A stretch of 48,693 nucleotides of DNA, from NCBI RefSeq assembly GCF_004761865.1, contig NZ_SJDM01000024.1:1-48693 (forward strand), in the 5' to 3' direction. Below are positions 24,112 through 32,223 of this stretch, one piece after another (position 1 is the first letter of the stretch; the number at the start of each line of letters is the position of its first letter). A program made the position numbers and the translations under genes. The notes beneath the pieces are model-generated. The model saw only the letters and a list, made by a program, of their open reading frames with translations, ran no database searches and had not been told where the DNA came from. Source of the DNA: Crenalkalicoccus roseus. Lineage in GTDB: Bacteria > Pseudomonadota > Alphaproteobacteria > Acetobacterales > Acetobacteraceae.

Positions 24112-24867
24112 GTGGCCGCCGAAGGCAACACGATCGACGCGCTGAGCCAGTTCATCCTGGTTCCCGTCCTCGGCAGGGTCGGCGAGTCCGTCGGCTTCAC
24201 CCAGTCCAACCTGCACATGCTGATCGCCGTCGGGCTGATCACCGCGCTGATGATGTGGGGCACCGCGAAGCGCGCCCTCATCCCGGGACGGATGCAGGCG
24301 CTCGCGGAATCCGCCTACGAGTTCGTCCACGGGCTGGTGACCGAGCAGGTGGGGGAGAAGGGCAAGCGGTTCTTCCCCTTCGTGTTCTCGCTGTTCATGT
24401 TCATCCTGTTCGGCAACATGCTGGGGCTGTTCCCCTACGCCTTCACCTACACCAGCCACATCGCCGTCACCTTCACCCTGGCCGCGATCGTCTTCGTGCT
24501 GATCACGGTGGTGGCGCTGGCGATCCACGGGCGGAAGTTCTTCGGCTACTTCTTCCCCGAGGGCGCGCCGGTGTGGCTCGCGCCGATCATCGTGCCGGTC
24601 GAGATCGTCTCCTACCTGTCGCGCCCGGTCAGCCTCTCGATCCGCCTCTTCGCCAACATGGTGGCCGGCCACGTCATGCTGAAGGTGTTCGCCAGCTTCG
24701 TCGTGATGCTCGGCGGCCTCGCCGTGATCGGCCCGTTCGTCGCGCTGCTGCCGCTGGCGCTGAACGTCGCCCTGGTCGCGTTCGAGGTGCTGGTGGCCTT
24801 CCTGCAGGCCTACGTCTTCGCCATCCTGACCTGCATCTACCTGCACGACGCGGTGCACCTGCACTGA
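24112..24867 (+). CDS. atpB: F0F1 ATP synthase subunit a
   Basis: The 251-residue polytopic protein has the essential Arg in [14 protein letters not shown], which faces the c-ring, and conserved [25 protein letters not shown] in the early helices. It forms the proton half-channels of F0. The start is GTG 24112 with GGGGGAG upstream. The final helix ends [17 protein letters not shown] as usual. It lies between atpI and atpE. Confidence 0.97.
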   Translation: MAAEGNTIDALSQFILVPVLGRVGESVGFTQSNLHMLIAVGLITALMMWGTAKRALIPGRMQALAESAYEFVHGLVTEQVGEKGKRFFPFVFSLFMFILFGNMLGLFPYAFTYTSHIAVTFTLAAIVFVLITVVALAIHGRKFFGYFFPEGAPVWLAPIIVPVEIVSYLSRPVSLSIRLFANMVAGHVMLKVFASFVVMLGGLAVIGPFVALLPLALNVALVAFEVLVAFLQAYVFAILTCIYLHDAVHLH

Positions 24868-24919
24868 GCGTCCCCCGCAGAACGCCTTCCAACCCGGTCC
24901 AGCAAGAGGGACACGAACG

Positions 24920-25156
24920 ATGGATCCTGCCGCTTACGTCGCCGCCTACAAGGCCCTCGGGGCCGGCATCGCCGTGATCGCCCTGTTCGGCGTGGGCCTC
25001 GGCATCGGCAACATCTTCTCCTCGCTGATCAACAGCGTGGCCCGCAACCCGGGCGCCCGCGACGCGGTCTTCCCGATCGGCATCCTGGGCTTCGCGCTGA
25101 CCGAGGCGGTGGCGCTGTTCGCCCTGCTGATCGCCTTCCTCATCCTGTTCGCCTGA
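24920..25156 (+). CDS. atpE: F0F1 ATP synthase subunit c
   Basis: The 78-residue hairpin protein has two membrane helices joined by the polar loop ARNPGARD. The ion-binding Glu lies in [14 protein letters not shown]. No Na+-type ligand pattern (no Thr after the Glu), so proton coupling is expected. It forms the c-ring. An AGAGGGA ribosome site precedes it. Confidence 0.97.
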   Translation: MDPAAYVAAYKALGAGIAVIALFGVGLGIGNIFSSLINSVARNPGARDAVFPIGILGFALTEAVALFALLIAFLILFA

Positions 25157-25230
25157 GCCTGCGCCGGGCGCGCGCCCCTGGCCGGGGCGGGCGCGCCGGC
25201 GTATCCATCCGGGCGAGGAGGAGATCCACG

Positions 25231-25836
25231 ATGCGTCGGTTGGTTCTGGCCGCCGCCCTGATCGGGGCCGCGGTGCCATGCGTGGCGCTGGGGGCGCCGC
25301 CGCCGGGCGAGCCCGTGCCGGGCATGCCGCAGCTCGCCTTCGGTCACCCCGTCCAGGGGCGGCTGCTGATCTCCCATGTCGTCTGGCTGCTGATCATCTT
25401 CGGCCTGCTCTACTACGTGATGGCGCGCTACGCGCTGCCGCAGGTGGGGAGCGTGCTGGAGGAGCGGCGCCGGCGCATCGAGGCCGACCTCGAGGCGGCC
25501 CGCGCCGCCAAGGACAGCGCCGACCGCGCCGTGGCCGAGCACGAGGCGGCCACCGCCCGGGCGCGGGCCGAGGCGCAGGCGGCGATCGCCGCGGCGCTGC
25601 AGCAGGCCCAGGCCGAGGCGGCGGCGCGGACCGAGGCGCTGAACGCCCGCCTCGACTCCCAGATCCAGGAGGCGGAGAAGCGCATCGCCGCGGCGCGCGA
25701 CGCCGCGATGGGCGCGCTCCGCCAGGTGGCGGCGGAGACCGCGGACGCGCTGGTCGCGCGGCTGATCGGCCGGGCGGACCGCAAGGCGGTGGAGCGCGCC
25801 GTGGAGCGCGAGCTCGCCGCGCGGGGGAGGGCCTGA
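25231..25836 (+). CDS. atpF2: F0F1 ATP synthase subunit b'
   Basis: The 201-residue protein has a leader-like N-terminus, one membrane helix (ISHVVWLLIIFGLLYYVMARYALPQVG) and a long alanine- and charge-rich coiled coil typical of the second stator subunit b' of photosynthetic and alphaproteobacterial ATP synthases. It forms a heterodimer with subunit b. GAGGAGGAG precedes the ATG. Two bases separate its stop from the atpF start. Confidence 0.95.
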   Translation: MRRLVLAAALIGAAVPCVALGAPPPGEPVPGMPQLAFGHPVQGRLLISHVVWLLIIFGLLYYVMARYALPQVGSVLEERRRRIEADLEAARAAKDSADRAVAEHEAATARARAEAQAAIAAALQQAQAEAAARTEALNARLDSQIQEAEKRIAAARDAAMGALRQVAAETADALVARLIGRADRKAVERAVERELAARGRA

Positions 25837-25838
25837 CC

Positions 25839-26345
25839 ATGCCCAACGGCTACGCCTATTTCTGGCACGATCCCAAATTCTGGGTCGCCGCCAGCACCAT
25901 CCTCTTTGTCGTGCTGGTCGGGCGCCTCGCCTGGCGGCGCATCGCCGCCCTGCTGGACGCCCGCGCCGAGCGCGTGCGCGCCGAGCTGGACGAGGCCGCG
26001 CGCCTGCGCGCCGAGGCCGAGGCGATGCGCCGCCAGGCCGAGGCCGACCGCGCCGCGGCGCTGAAGGAGGCCGAGGAGCTGCTGGCCCGCGCCCGCGCCG
26101 AGGCGCAGCGCGTCGCCGAGGCGACGGCGGCCGAGGCGGAGGCGGCGGCGAAGCGGCGCGAGCGCATGGCGATGGACCGCATCGCCGCGGCCGAGGCCGG
26201 CGCGCTCGCCGAGGTGCGCGCCGCCGCGGCCGAGATCGCCACCGCCGCCGCCCGCAACGTCATCGCCGAGCGGATGGACGCCGCCGCCGACGCGAAGCTG
26301 ATCGACCGCGCGGTGGCCGAGCTGCCGCGGGCGCTCAGGGCCTGA
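25839..26345 (+). CDS. atpF: F0F1 ATP synthase subunit b
   Basis: The 168-residue stator subunit has a short N-terminal membrane anchor (DPKFWVAASTILFVVLVGR), then a right-handed coiled-coil of charged and Ala residues and the C-terminal AARNVIAERMDAAADAKLIDRAV, which contacts subunit delta. It closes the F0 operon. The F1 genes (atpHAGDC) are not in this window, as expected for alphaproteobacteria, where F0 and F1 operons are separate. Confidence 0.95.
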   Translation: MPNGYAYFWHDPKFWVAASTILFVVLVGRLAWRRIAALLDARAERVRAELDEAARLRAEAEAMRRQAEADRAAALKEAEELLARARAEAQRVAEATAAEAEAAAKRRERMAMDRIAAAEAGALAEVRAAAAEIATAAARNVIAERMDAAADAKLIDRAVAELPRALRA

Positions 26346-26355
26346 GATCCCGCGC

Positions 26356-26376
26356 GGGGACGGGCCGCCCGTCCCC
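26356..26376. terminator. Hairpin after atpF
   Basis: GGGGACGGG (26356-26364) and CCCGTCCCC (26368-26376) form a 9-bp stem with a 3-base loop, 11 bases after the atpF stop. There is no T tract, so it may protect the 3' end or act with the next hairpin rather than terminate alone. Confidence 0.5.
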
Positions 26377-26414
26377 GGCAGGTGGAACGGGCGCATCACC
26401 GCCCAGGAGGGGGC

Positions 26415-26446
26415 GGGGGCCGTGAGGCTCCCGTCCTGTTTTGTTT
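26415..26446 (+). terminator. Terminator-like hairpin with T-rich tail
   Basis: GGGGGCC (26415-26421) pairs with GGCTCCC (26426-26432, one G-U) around the GNRA loop GTGA, followed by GTCCTGTTTTGTTT. It lies 70 bases after atpF and is a better terminator than the hairpin before it. The AT-rich bases to 26541 probably hold the promoter of the SH3 gene; no clear hexamers could be chosen. Confidence 0.55.
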
Positions 26447-26541
26447 CGGACCATGCGAATTTATGGCTTTTTCGTGGCGGGCCGGAAACCCGTCACCACC
26501 CAAGCGCTTTCGTTCCGCTGTCAGAGCCGGAGGAGGAGGCA

Positions 26542-27291
26542 GTGACTCGCAGGGCATGGCCACCGGTAATCGGCGCGGGGCTGCTCGCCGCCCTCGCCGC
26601 CGTGCTGCTGCTGCGCGCCGGCACGGAGGAGGTGGTGGCCGCCTCCGCCCTTCCCCCGCCGCCCGACCCCGCCGCGCAGGCCGAGGCGCTGGCGCTGCAG
26701 AGCCTGCGCGCGCGGCTGCGCGACCCCGACCAAGCGCGCTTCGCCGTGCTCGGCGTCTGGCGCTACGGCCCCGAGGATGAGCGCGCCGTCTGCGGCACCA
26801 TCGCCTCCCCCGAACTGCCCGGCGGCACCGCTCGCTTCGTCCTCCGCGTCGTGCTCCCCGAGGACGGGGCGGCGCTGCCCGCCGATGCCCGCATCCGCCC
26901 GCGCGGCGCCACGACCATCCTGGAGGAGGGGCCCGGCGTGATCCGCCCCACCCCCTGGGCGCGGGAGCGCTTCTGCCGCGATGCCGAGGCGCCGCGGCCG
27001 GAGCCCGTCTCCGCCCAGGCGCCGCCCCGGCCCCCGGTCGCGGCGACCGGGACCGCCATGCCGCCGCCCCCGGCCGCCGGCGGCGGGGCGCGGGAGCGGG
27101 TGCTGGTCCACTCCCCGGCCAATCTGCGCGCCGGGCCGGGCGGCGGCGCCTCGGTGCTCTCCGTGGTGCCGCGCGGCCGGACGCTCGAGGTGTTCGACCA
27201 GGCGCCGGGCGGCTGGGTCCGCGTCGGCGACGGCGAGCCCTGGGGCTGGATCCACGCCAGCCTGCTCGCCGGGGCGCCGCCCGGCCACTGA
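26542..27291 (+). CDS. Membrane-anchored SH3-domain protein
   Basis: The 249-residue protein has one N-terminal membrane helix (PVIGAGLLAALAAVLLL), then a periplasmic region with LRARLRDPDQARFAVLGVWRYG (resembling proteins of unknown function in Acetobacteraceae), a Pro-rich linker and a bacterial SH3 (SH3_3) domain at ~190-245: HSPANLRAGPGGGASVLSVV, GGWVRVGDGEPWGWIHASLL. Such domains bind cell wall peptides or proteins. The GTG start has GGAGGAGG upstream. Function unknown. Confidence 0.82.
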   Translation: MTRRAWPPVIGAGLLAALAAVLLLRAGTEEVVAASALPPPPDPAAQAEALALQSLRARLRDPDQARFAVLGVWRYGPEDERAVCGTIASPELPGGTARFVLRVVLPEDGAALPADARIRPRGATTILEEGPGVIRPTPWARERFCRDAEAPRPEPVSAQAPPRPPVAATGTAMPPPPAAGGGARERVLVHSPANLRAGPGGGASVLSVVPRGRTLEVFDQAPGGWVRVGDGEPWGWIHASLLAGAPPGH

Positions 27292-27361
27292 TCCCCCGCC
27301 CCGTTGCGCCGCCCCGCCGCGGGCGGCAGGCTGCGGGAAAACCAGCGGGAGGACGCGCCGG

Positions 27362-28738
27362 ATGGGCACCCATGTCACCGACAGCCGGCTGTTCGGCGAC
27401 CAGTTCGGCACGCCGCGCATGCGGGAGATCTTCTCCGACGAGGCGACGGTGCAGCGGTGGCTCGACGTCGAGGCGGCGCTGGCGCGGGTGCAGGCCAGGC
27501 TCGGCATCATCCCCGAGGCGGCGGCGCGCGCCATCTGCGAGCACGCGCGGGTGGAGCTGCTCGACCTCGACGCCATGAAGCGGGAGATGGACCGCACCAG
27601 CCATCCGATCGTGCCGCTGCTGCGCGCGGTGCAGGCGATCTGCCCCGGCGACGCCGCCGAATGGATCCACTGGGGCGCCACCACCCAGGACATCATGGAC
27701 ACCGGCACGGTGCTCCAGCTCCGCGACGCGCTGGCGGAGATCGAGGCCGCACTGCGCGATCTGCTCGGCGCGCTCTGCGCCCTCGCCCGCGCCCATCGCG
27801 ACACGGTGATGGCAGGGCGCACCCATGGCCAGCAGGCGCTGCCCGTCACCTTCGGTTTCAAGGCCGCGGTCTGGGCCGCCGAGGTGGCGCGCCACCTCGA
27901 CCGGATCGCGGAGATGCGCCCGCGCGTACTGGTCGGGCAGTTCGGCGGCGCCGTCGGCACACTGGCCGCGCTGGGGGCGGAGGGCGAGGCGGTGCGGCGG
28001 GGGCTGTTCGAGGAGCTCGGCCTCGGCGTGCCGCTCATTGCCTGGCACACGGCGCGCGACGGCATGGCGGAGTGCGCCTGCGTGCTGGCGATCGTCGCCG
28101 GAACGGCGGGAAAGATGGCGCAGGAGGTCTATGCGCTGCAGAAGACCGAGACCGCCGAGCTGGAGGAGCCCTTCGCCCACGGCAAGGTCGGCAGCTCCAC
28201 CATGCCGCACAAGCGCAACCCGGCGGTGTGCGAGACCATCGCCGCCCTGGCCCGCGCCGCGCGCGCCGTCGCGCCCCAGGCGATCGAGGGGGTGATGGCC
28301 GAGCACGAGCGCGACAAGATCGTGCTGCAGTCCGAGCGCGAATGGACGGCGCGGCTCTGCTGCCTGACCCACGCGGCGCTGGTGAAGTCCGCCTGGGTGA
28401 TGCGCGGCCTGACCGTGCGCGCGGAGGCCATGGCGCGCAACCTCTCGGCGCTGGACGGGCTGCTGATGAGCGAGCGGGTGATGTTCGCCCTCGGCCACCG
28501 CTTCGGCAAGCAGGAGGCGCACGAGATGGTCTACGAGGTGTGCATGGCCGCCTTCGAGTCTGGGCGGCCGCTGCGCGAGGCGCTGCTCGCCGACCCGCGC
28601 ATCGTCGCCGCGCTGCCGGCCGGGGAGATCGACCGCCTGCTCGACCCGCGCGGCTACACCGGCATGGCCGGCGCCTTCGTGGACCGGGTGCTGGAGGAGG
28701 TGGCGCCGAAGCTGCTCCCCGGCGGGGCGGGGCGGTAG
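27362..28738 (+). CDS. Fumarase/aspartase-superfamily lyase (adenylosuccinate lyase-like)
   Basis: This 458-residue protein has the superfamily signature GSSTMPHKRNP near residue 280, plus TSHPIVPLLRA, WIHWGATTQDIMDTGTVLQLR split over the first conserved region, and GRTHGQQALPVTFGFK. The layout is closest to adenylosuccinate lyase and 3-carboxy-cis,cis-muconate cycloisomerase relatives. The purB housekeeping copy would normally lie in a purine context, so this may be a catabolic member acting on an N-substituted aspartate or a similar acid. It lies 62 bases before an aminotransferase gene on the same strand, suggesting a joint pathway. GGAGGAC precedes the ATG. Confidence 0.9.
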   Translation: MGTHVTDSRLFGDQFGTPRMREIFSDEATVQRWLDVEAALARVQARLGIIPEAAARAICEHARVELLDLDAMKREMDRTSHPIVPLLRAVQAICPGDAAEWIHWGATTQDIMDTGTVLQLRDALAEIEAALRDLLGALCALARAHRDTVMAGRTHGQQALPVTFGFKAAVWAAEVARHLDRIAEMRPRVLVGQFGGAVGTLAALGAEGEAVRRGLFEELGLGVPLIAWHTARDGMAECACVLAIVAGTAGKMAQEVYALQKTETAELEEPFAHGKVGSSTMPHKRNPAVCETIAALARAARAVAPQAIEGVMAEHERDKIVLQSEREWTARLCCLTHAALVKSAWVMRGLTVRAEAMARNLSALDGLLMSERVMFALGHRFGKQEAHEMVYEVCMAAFESGRPLREALLADPRIVAALPAGEIDRLLDPRGYTGMAGAFVDRVLEEVAPKLLPGGAGR

Positions 28739-28800
28739 CGTCCGCGGCCGGAAACCGCTCTACTCCCGCCCGGACACCGGACAAGGGAGGGAGCGTCCGC

Positions 28801-30102
28801 ATGGCCATCGCCAGGAGCGCGGAGGAGACGGCGCTGATCGAGCGCGCCCGCCGCGTGCTGCCCGCCGGCAGCTTCGGCAATTTCGCCGCCGACATCGTCA
28901 TCCGCGAGGGGCGCGGCGGCCGGGTGTGGGATGTCAGCGGCAACGAGTACGTGGACTACCTGCTCGGCTCCGGCCCCATGTTCATCGGCCACTGCCACCC
29001 CGAGGTGGTGGAGGCGGTGCGGGAGCAGGTCGGGCGCGGCACCACCTTCTTCGCCAACAACGAGCACGGCATCGCGCTCGCCGAGGCGATCGTCGAGGCG
29101 GTGCCCTGCGCCGAGCAGGTGCGCTTCCTCTCCTCCGGCACCGAGGCCGACCTCTACGCCATGCGCCTCGCCCGCGCCTTCCGCGGCCGCGACAGGATCC
29201 TGAAATTCGAGGGCGGCTACCACGGCATGAGCGACTACGGGCTGATGAGCCTGGCGCCGCGCCAGCCGGGCAACTTCCCCCTCCCCGTGCCGGATTCCGC
29301 CGGCATCCCGCGATCGGTGCGCGACGAGGTGCTGGTCGCCCCCTTCAACGACGCCGAGGCGGTGGAGCGGCTGGTGGCGGCGCGGCACGAGGAGATCGCC
29401 GCCATCATCGTCGAGCCCTTCCAGCGCCTGATCCCGCCCGCGCCCGGCTTCCTCGCCGCGCTGCGCGCGCTCTGCGACCGCCACGGCATCCTGCTGATCT
29501 TCGACGAGGTCGTCACCGGCTTCCGCTTCGCCTATGGCGGCGCGCAGGCCTATTACGGCGTGACGCCCGACCTCTGCACGCTCGGCAAGATCATCGGCGG
29601 CGGCTTCCCGCTGGCGGCGGTGGCGGGCCGCGCCGGGATCATGGCGCATTTCGACAAGGCGCAGGTCGGCGAGGACCGCTTCCTGCTGCAGATCGGCACC
29701 CTCTCCGGCAACCCGGTCGCCTCGGTGGCCGGGCTGAAGACGCTGGAGATCCTCCGCCGCCCCGGCGCCTACGAGAAGGTCTTCGCCACCGGCCGGGCGC
29801 TGATGGAGGGCATCGCGGACCAGCTCCGCCGCGCCGGCCTGCCCGCGCAGGTGGTCGGCGAGCCGCCGCTCTTCGACGTGGTGTTCGCCGATGGCGAGGT
29901 GCGCGACTACCGCGGCACGCTGCGCGCCGACAGGGAGGTGCAGGCGCATGTCAACGCCCATCTGCGCCAGGGCGGCATCCTGAAGGGGGAAAGCAAATTC
30001 TACCTCTCGCTCGCGCATGAGGAGCGCGACGTGGCGCAGACCCTCGAGGCCTTCGCCGCCGCCATCGCCGCCCTGCCGGCGCGGCGGGCCGGCGCCGCGT
30101 GA
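28801..30102 (+). CDS. Class III aminotransferase (GSA aminomutase-like)
   Basis: The 433-residue PLP enzyme resembles glutamate-1-semialdehyde aminomutase: GSGPMFIGHCHPEVVEAV, FLSSGTEADLYAMRLARAFRGRD, EGGYHGMSDYGL, the PLP-phosphate Asp in LLIFDEVVTGFR and the Schiff-base Lys in TLGKIIGGGFPLAAVAG. It differs from HemL in its substrate region and has no haem-gene neighbours. It probably transaminates an amino acid or amine. GGGAGGGAG lies before the ATG. Paired with the upstream lyase. Confidence 0.9.
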   Translation: MAIARSAEETALIERARRVLPAGSFGNFAADIVIREGRGGRVWDVSGNEYVDYLLGSGPMFIGHCHPEVVEAVREQVGRGTTFFANNEHGIALAEAIVEAVPCAEQVRFLSSGTEADLYAMRLARAFRGRDRILKFEGGYHGMSDYGLMSLAPRQPGNFPLPVPDSAGIPRSVRDEVLVAPFNDAEAVERLVAARHEEIAAIIVEPFQRLIPPAPGFLAALRALCDRHGILLIFDEVVTGFRFAYGGAQAYYGVTPDLCTLGKIIGGGFPLAAVAGRAGIMAHFDKAQVGEDRFLLQIGTLSGNPVASVAGLKTLEILRRPGAYEKVFATGRALMEGIADQLRRAGLPAQVVGEPPLFDVVFADGEVRDYRGTLRADREVQAHVNAHLRQGGILKGESKFYLSLAHEERDVAQTLEAFAAAIAALPARRAGAA

Positions 30103-30198
30103 GGCGCGGCGGCGCCGGCGCTCCGGCCGGTGCCGCCTGCTCCCGCCCTTCGCGCGGCGGCGTCGCGCGAACGGCCCTTTCCGCCGTCCGCGATCCCT

Positions 30199-32205
30199 CT
30201 ACCGCACCCGCAGCTCCGCCGCCGCTGCCGCGCCCTCGGCGTCCAGCACCGTCACCCGGTAGAAGCCGGGGCCGGGCGGCGTCCAGGCGGCCTCGCGCCG
30301 CGCCGGGTCGGCGGGCAGGGGGCGGCCGTCCACCAGGAAGGTCAGCGGCCGCCGCCCGCCGGCGGCACGCAGCGTCACCGGCCCCGGCGCCTCGGCCAGT
30401 ACGGCGCCGGGCGGGGGGAAGAGCAGCCTGAGCCGGTCGGGCGCCGCGGCCAGCGGCGGCGGGGTGCCGGGGCGCACCGTCAGGGGGGCGAGCGGCGCCG
30501 GCGGCAGGCGCTCGAACAGGCGGGCGAGCAGCGGCAGGGCGGTGCGCGCGCCGCCGGCGCCGGGCAGCGGCGTGCCGTCCGGCCGCCCGACCCAGACGGC
30601 GGCGACGTGCCGCCCGTCGAAGCCGAGCGCCCAGGCATCCCGCCCGCCCCAGCTTGTGCCGGTCTTCCAGGCGATGCCCGACGGCCCGCCGCCCGGAAAG
30701 GGCTGCACCAGGATCGCCGCGGCAAGGGCGGCGGCGCGCGGCTCCAGCACCGGCGCCCCCCGCGCCTCCGGGCCGGGGAGCAGGCGCAGCGGCCCCGCCC
30801 GCCCCCCGTCGCCGAGCACGGCGTAGAGCGCGGCCATCTCGCGCAGCGTGGCGCCGAAGCCGCCGAGCGCCAGCGGCAGGGAGGGGTCGGCGCCCGGCGG
30901 CAGGCGCGGCGGCGCGCCGGCGGCCTTCAGCGCCGCGGCCAGGCGCGCCGGCCCGACCTCGGCCAGCAGCGCCACCGCCGGCAGGTTCAGCGACCGGCGC
31001 AGCGCCTCGGCCAGGGTGACGCGCCCGGCGAAGCCGCGGTCGAAATTCTCCGGCGCGTAGGCGCCGAAGCGCCGCGGCAGGTCGTCGAGCAGCGTGCCGG
31101 GCGCGGCGATGCCGGCCTCGAAGGCCATGGCGTAGAGGAAGGGCTTGGCCGCCGAGCCGGGCGAGCGGACCGCCCGCGTCAGGTCGAGCGACCCCGCCCG
31201 CGCCCCGGCGCCGAAATCGCCGCCGACCAGGGCGCGCACCTCGCGCGGGCCGAGCTCCGCCACCAGCAGCGCCAGCGAGGCGCGCTCGGGCAGCGCGCGC
31301 AGCGCCTCGGCCGCGATCTCCTCCGCCGCGCGCTGCAGGGAAAGGTCGAGGGTGGTGACGAGGCGCGGCGCCGCCCCCCGCGCCAGCTCCCGCGCCAGGT
31401 GCGGGGCGAGGCGCGGCATCGGCCGCCGCGCCGCCGGCACCGGGGCGGCGAGGGCGAGGGCCACGTCCTCCGCCGAGAGGCCCGGCGCCCCGGCGGCGCG
31501 GCGCAGCAGCACGGCATCGCGCGCCGCCGCGGCGCGCTCCGGATGGCGGTCGGGGCGCAGCGCCTCCGGCCGGCGGGCGAGGGCGACCAGCAGCGCCGCC
31601 TCGGCCGGGTCGAGCGCGGCGGCGGGCCGGCCGAACCAGGCGAGCGAGCCGGCCCGCACCCCCTCCAGGTTGCCGCCCATCGGCGCCAGGGTCAGCCAGA
31701 TGCGGAGCACCCCCTGCTTGCCGAACCGCGCCTCGAGCTGCAGGGCGCGCAGCATCTCGGCCGCCTTGCCGCGCAGGCCGCGCGGCCGCGGCTCCAGCAG
31801 CCGCGCCGCCTGCATGGAGAGGGTGGAGCCGCCCGAGACCACCCGCCCGGCCCGCGCCCACTGCCAGGCGGCGCGCGCCAGGGCGAGCGGGTCCACGCCC
31901 GGATGGCGGTGGAAGCGCCGGTCCTCGGCGGCGACCAGCAGCGCCAGCAGGTGCGGCGGCACGTCGGCCGCCGCGGTGGGAAGCCGCCACACCCCGCCCG
32001 GCGCCGGCAGCACGGAGAGGGTGCGGCCCTCGCGGTCCAGCACCTCGGTCCCCACCGCGTGCAGGCGGGAGAGGTCGGGCGGGAAGGCGCGGTCGAGCGC
32101 CACCGCCAGCGTCCCGGCGCCGAGCAGCGCCAGGGCGGCGAGGGCCGCCCCGCGCCGCCGGGAGGGGGGTATCCGCACCTCCCTACCCCCGCCGCGCCGC
32201 GGCAT
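30199..32205 (-). CDS. pbpC: Penicillin-binding protein 1C
   Basis: This 668-residue bifunctional class A PBP has one N-terminal membrane helix (residues ~18-37) and a GT51 glycosyltransferase domain with the catalytic Glu in AAEDRRFHRHPGVD and GGSTLSMQAARLL. Its transpeptidase has SxxK in RSPGSAAKPF, SxN in RRSLNLP and KTG in WKTGTSWGGRDAWALGF. The C-terminus ends with the BiPBP-type beta domain (TLRAAGGRRPLTFLVDGRPL). In E. coli PbpC partners the YfhM macroglobulin; here the macroglobulin gene lies 18 bases upstream, same operon. An 8-bp GGCGCCGC/GCGGCGCC hairpin over the stop of the convergent aminotransferase (30091-30116) may separate the units. Confidence 0.95.
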   Translation of the reverse strand: MPRRGGGREVRIPPSRRRGAALAALALLGAGTLAVALDRAFPPDLSRLHAVGTEVLDREGRTLSVLPAPGGVWRLPTAAADVPPHLLALLVAAEDRRFHRHPGVDPLALARAAWQWARAGRVVSGGSTLSMQAARLLEPRPRGLRGKAAEMLRALQLEARFGKQGVLRIWLTLAPMGGNLEGVRAGSLAWFGRPAAALDPAEAALLVALARRPEALRPDRHPERAAAARDAVLLRRAAGAPGLSAEDVALALAAPVPAARRPMPRLAPHLARELARGAAPRLVTTLDLSLQRAAEEIAAEALRALPERASLALLVAELGPREVRALVGGDFGAGARAGSLDLTRAVRSPGSAAKPFLYAMAFEAGIAAPGTLLDDLPRRFGAYAPENFDRGFAGRVTLAEALRRSLNLPAVALLAEVGPARLAAALKAAGAPPRLPPGADPSLPLALGGFGATLREMAALYAVLGDGGRAGPLRLLPGPEARGAPVLEPRAAALAAAILVQPFPGGGPSGIAWKTGTSWGGRDAWALGFDGRHVAAVWVGRPDGTPLPGAGGARTALPLLARLFERLPPAPLAPLTVRPGTPPPLAAAPDRLRLLFPPPGAVLAEAPGPVTLRAAGGRRPLTFLVDGRPLPADPARREAAWTPPGPGFYRVTVLDAEGAAAAAELRVR

Positions 32206-32223
32206 TCCCCGCCCGCGCGGGCC

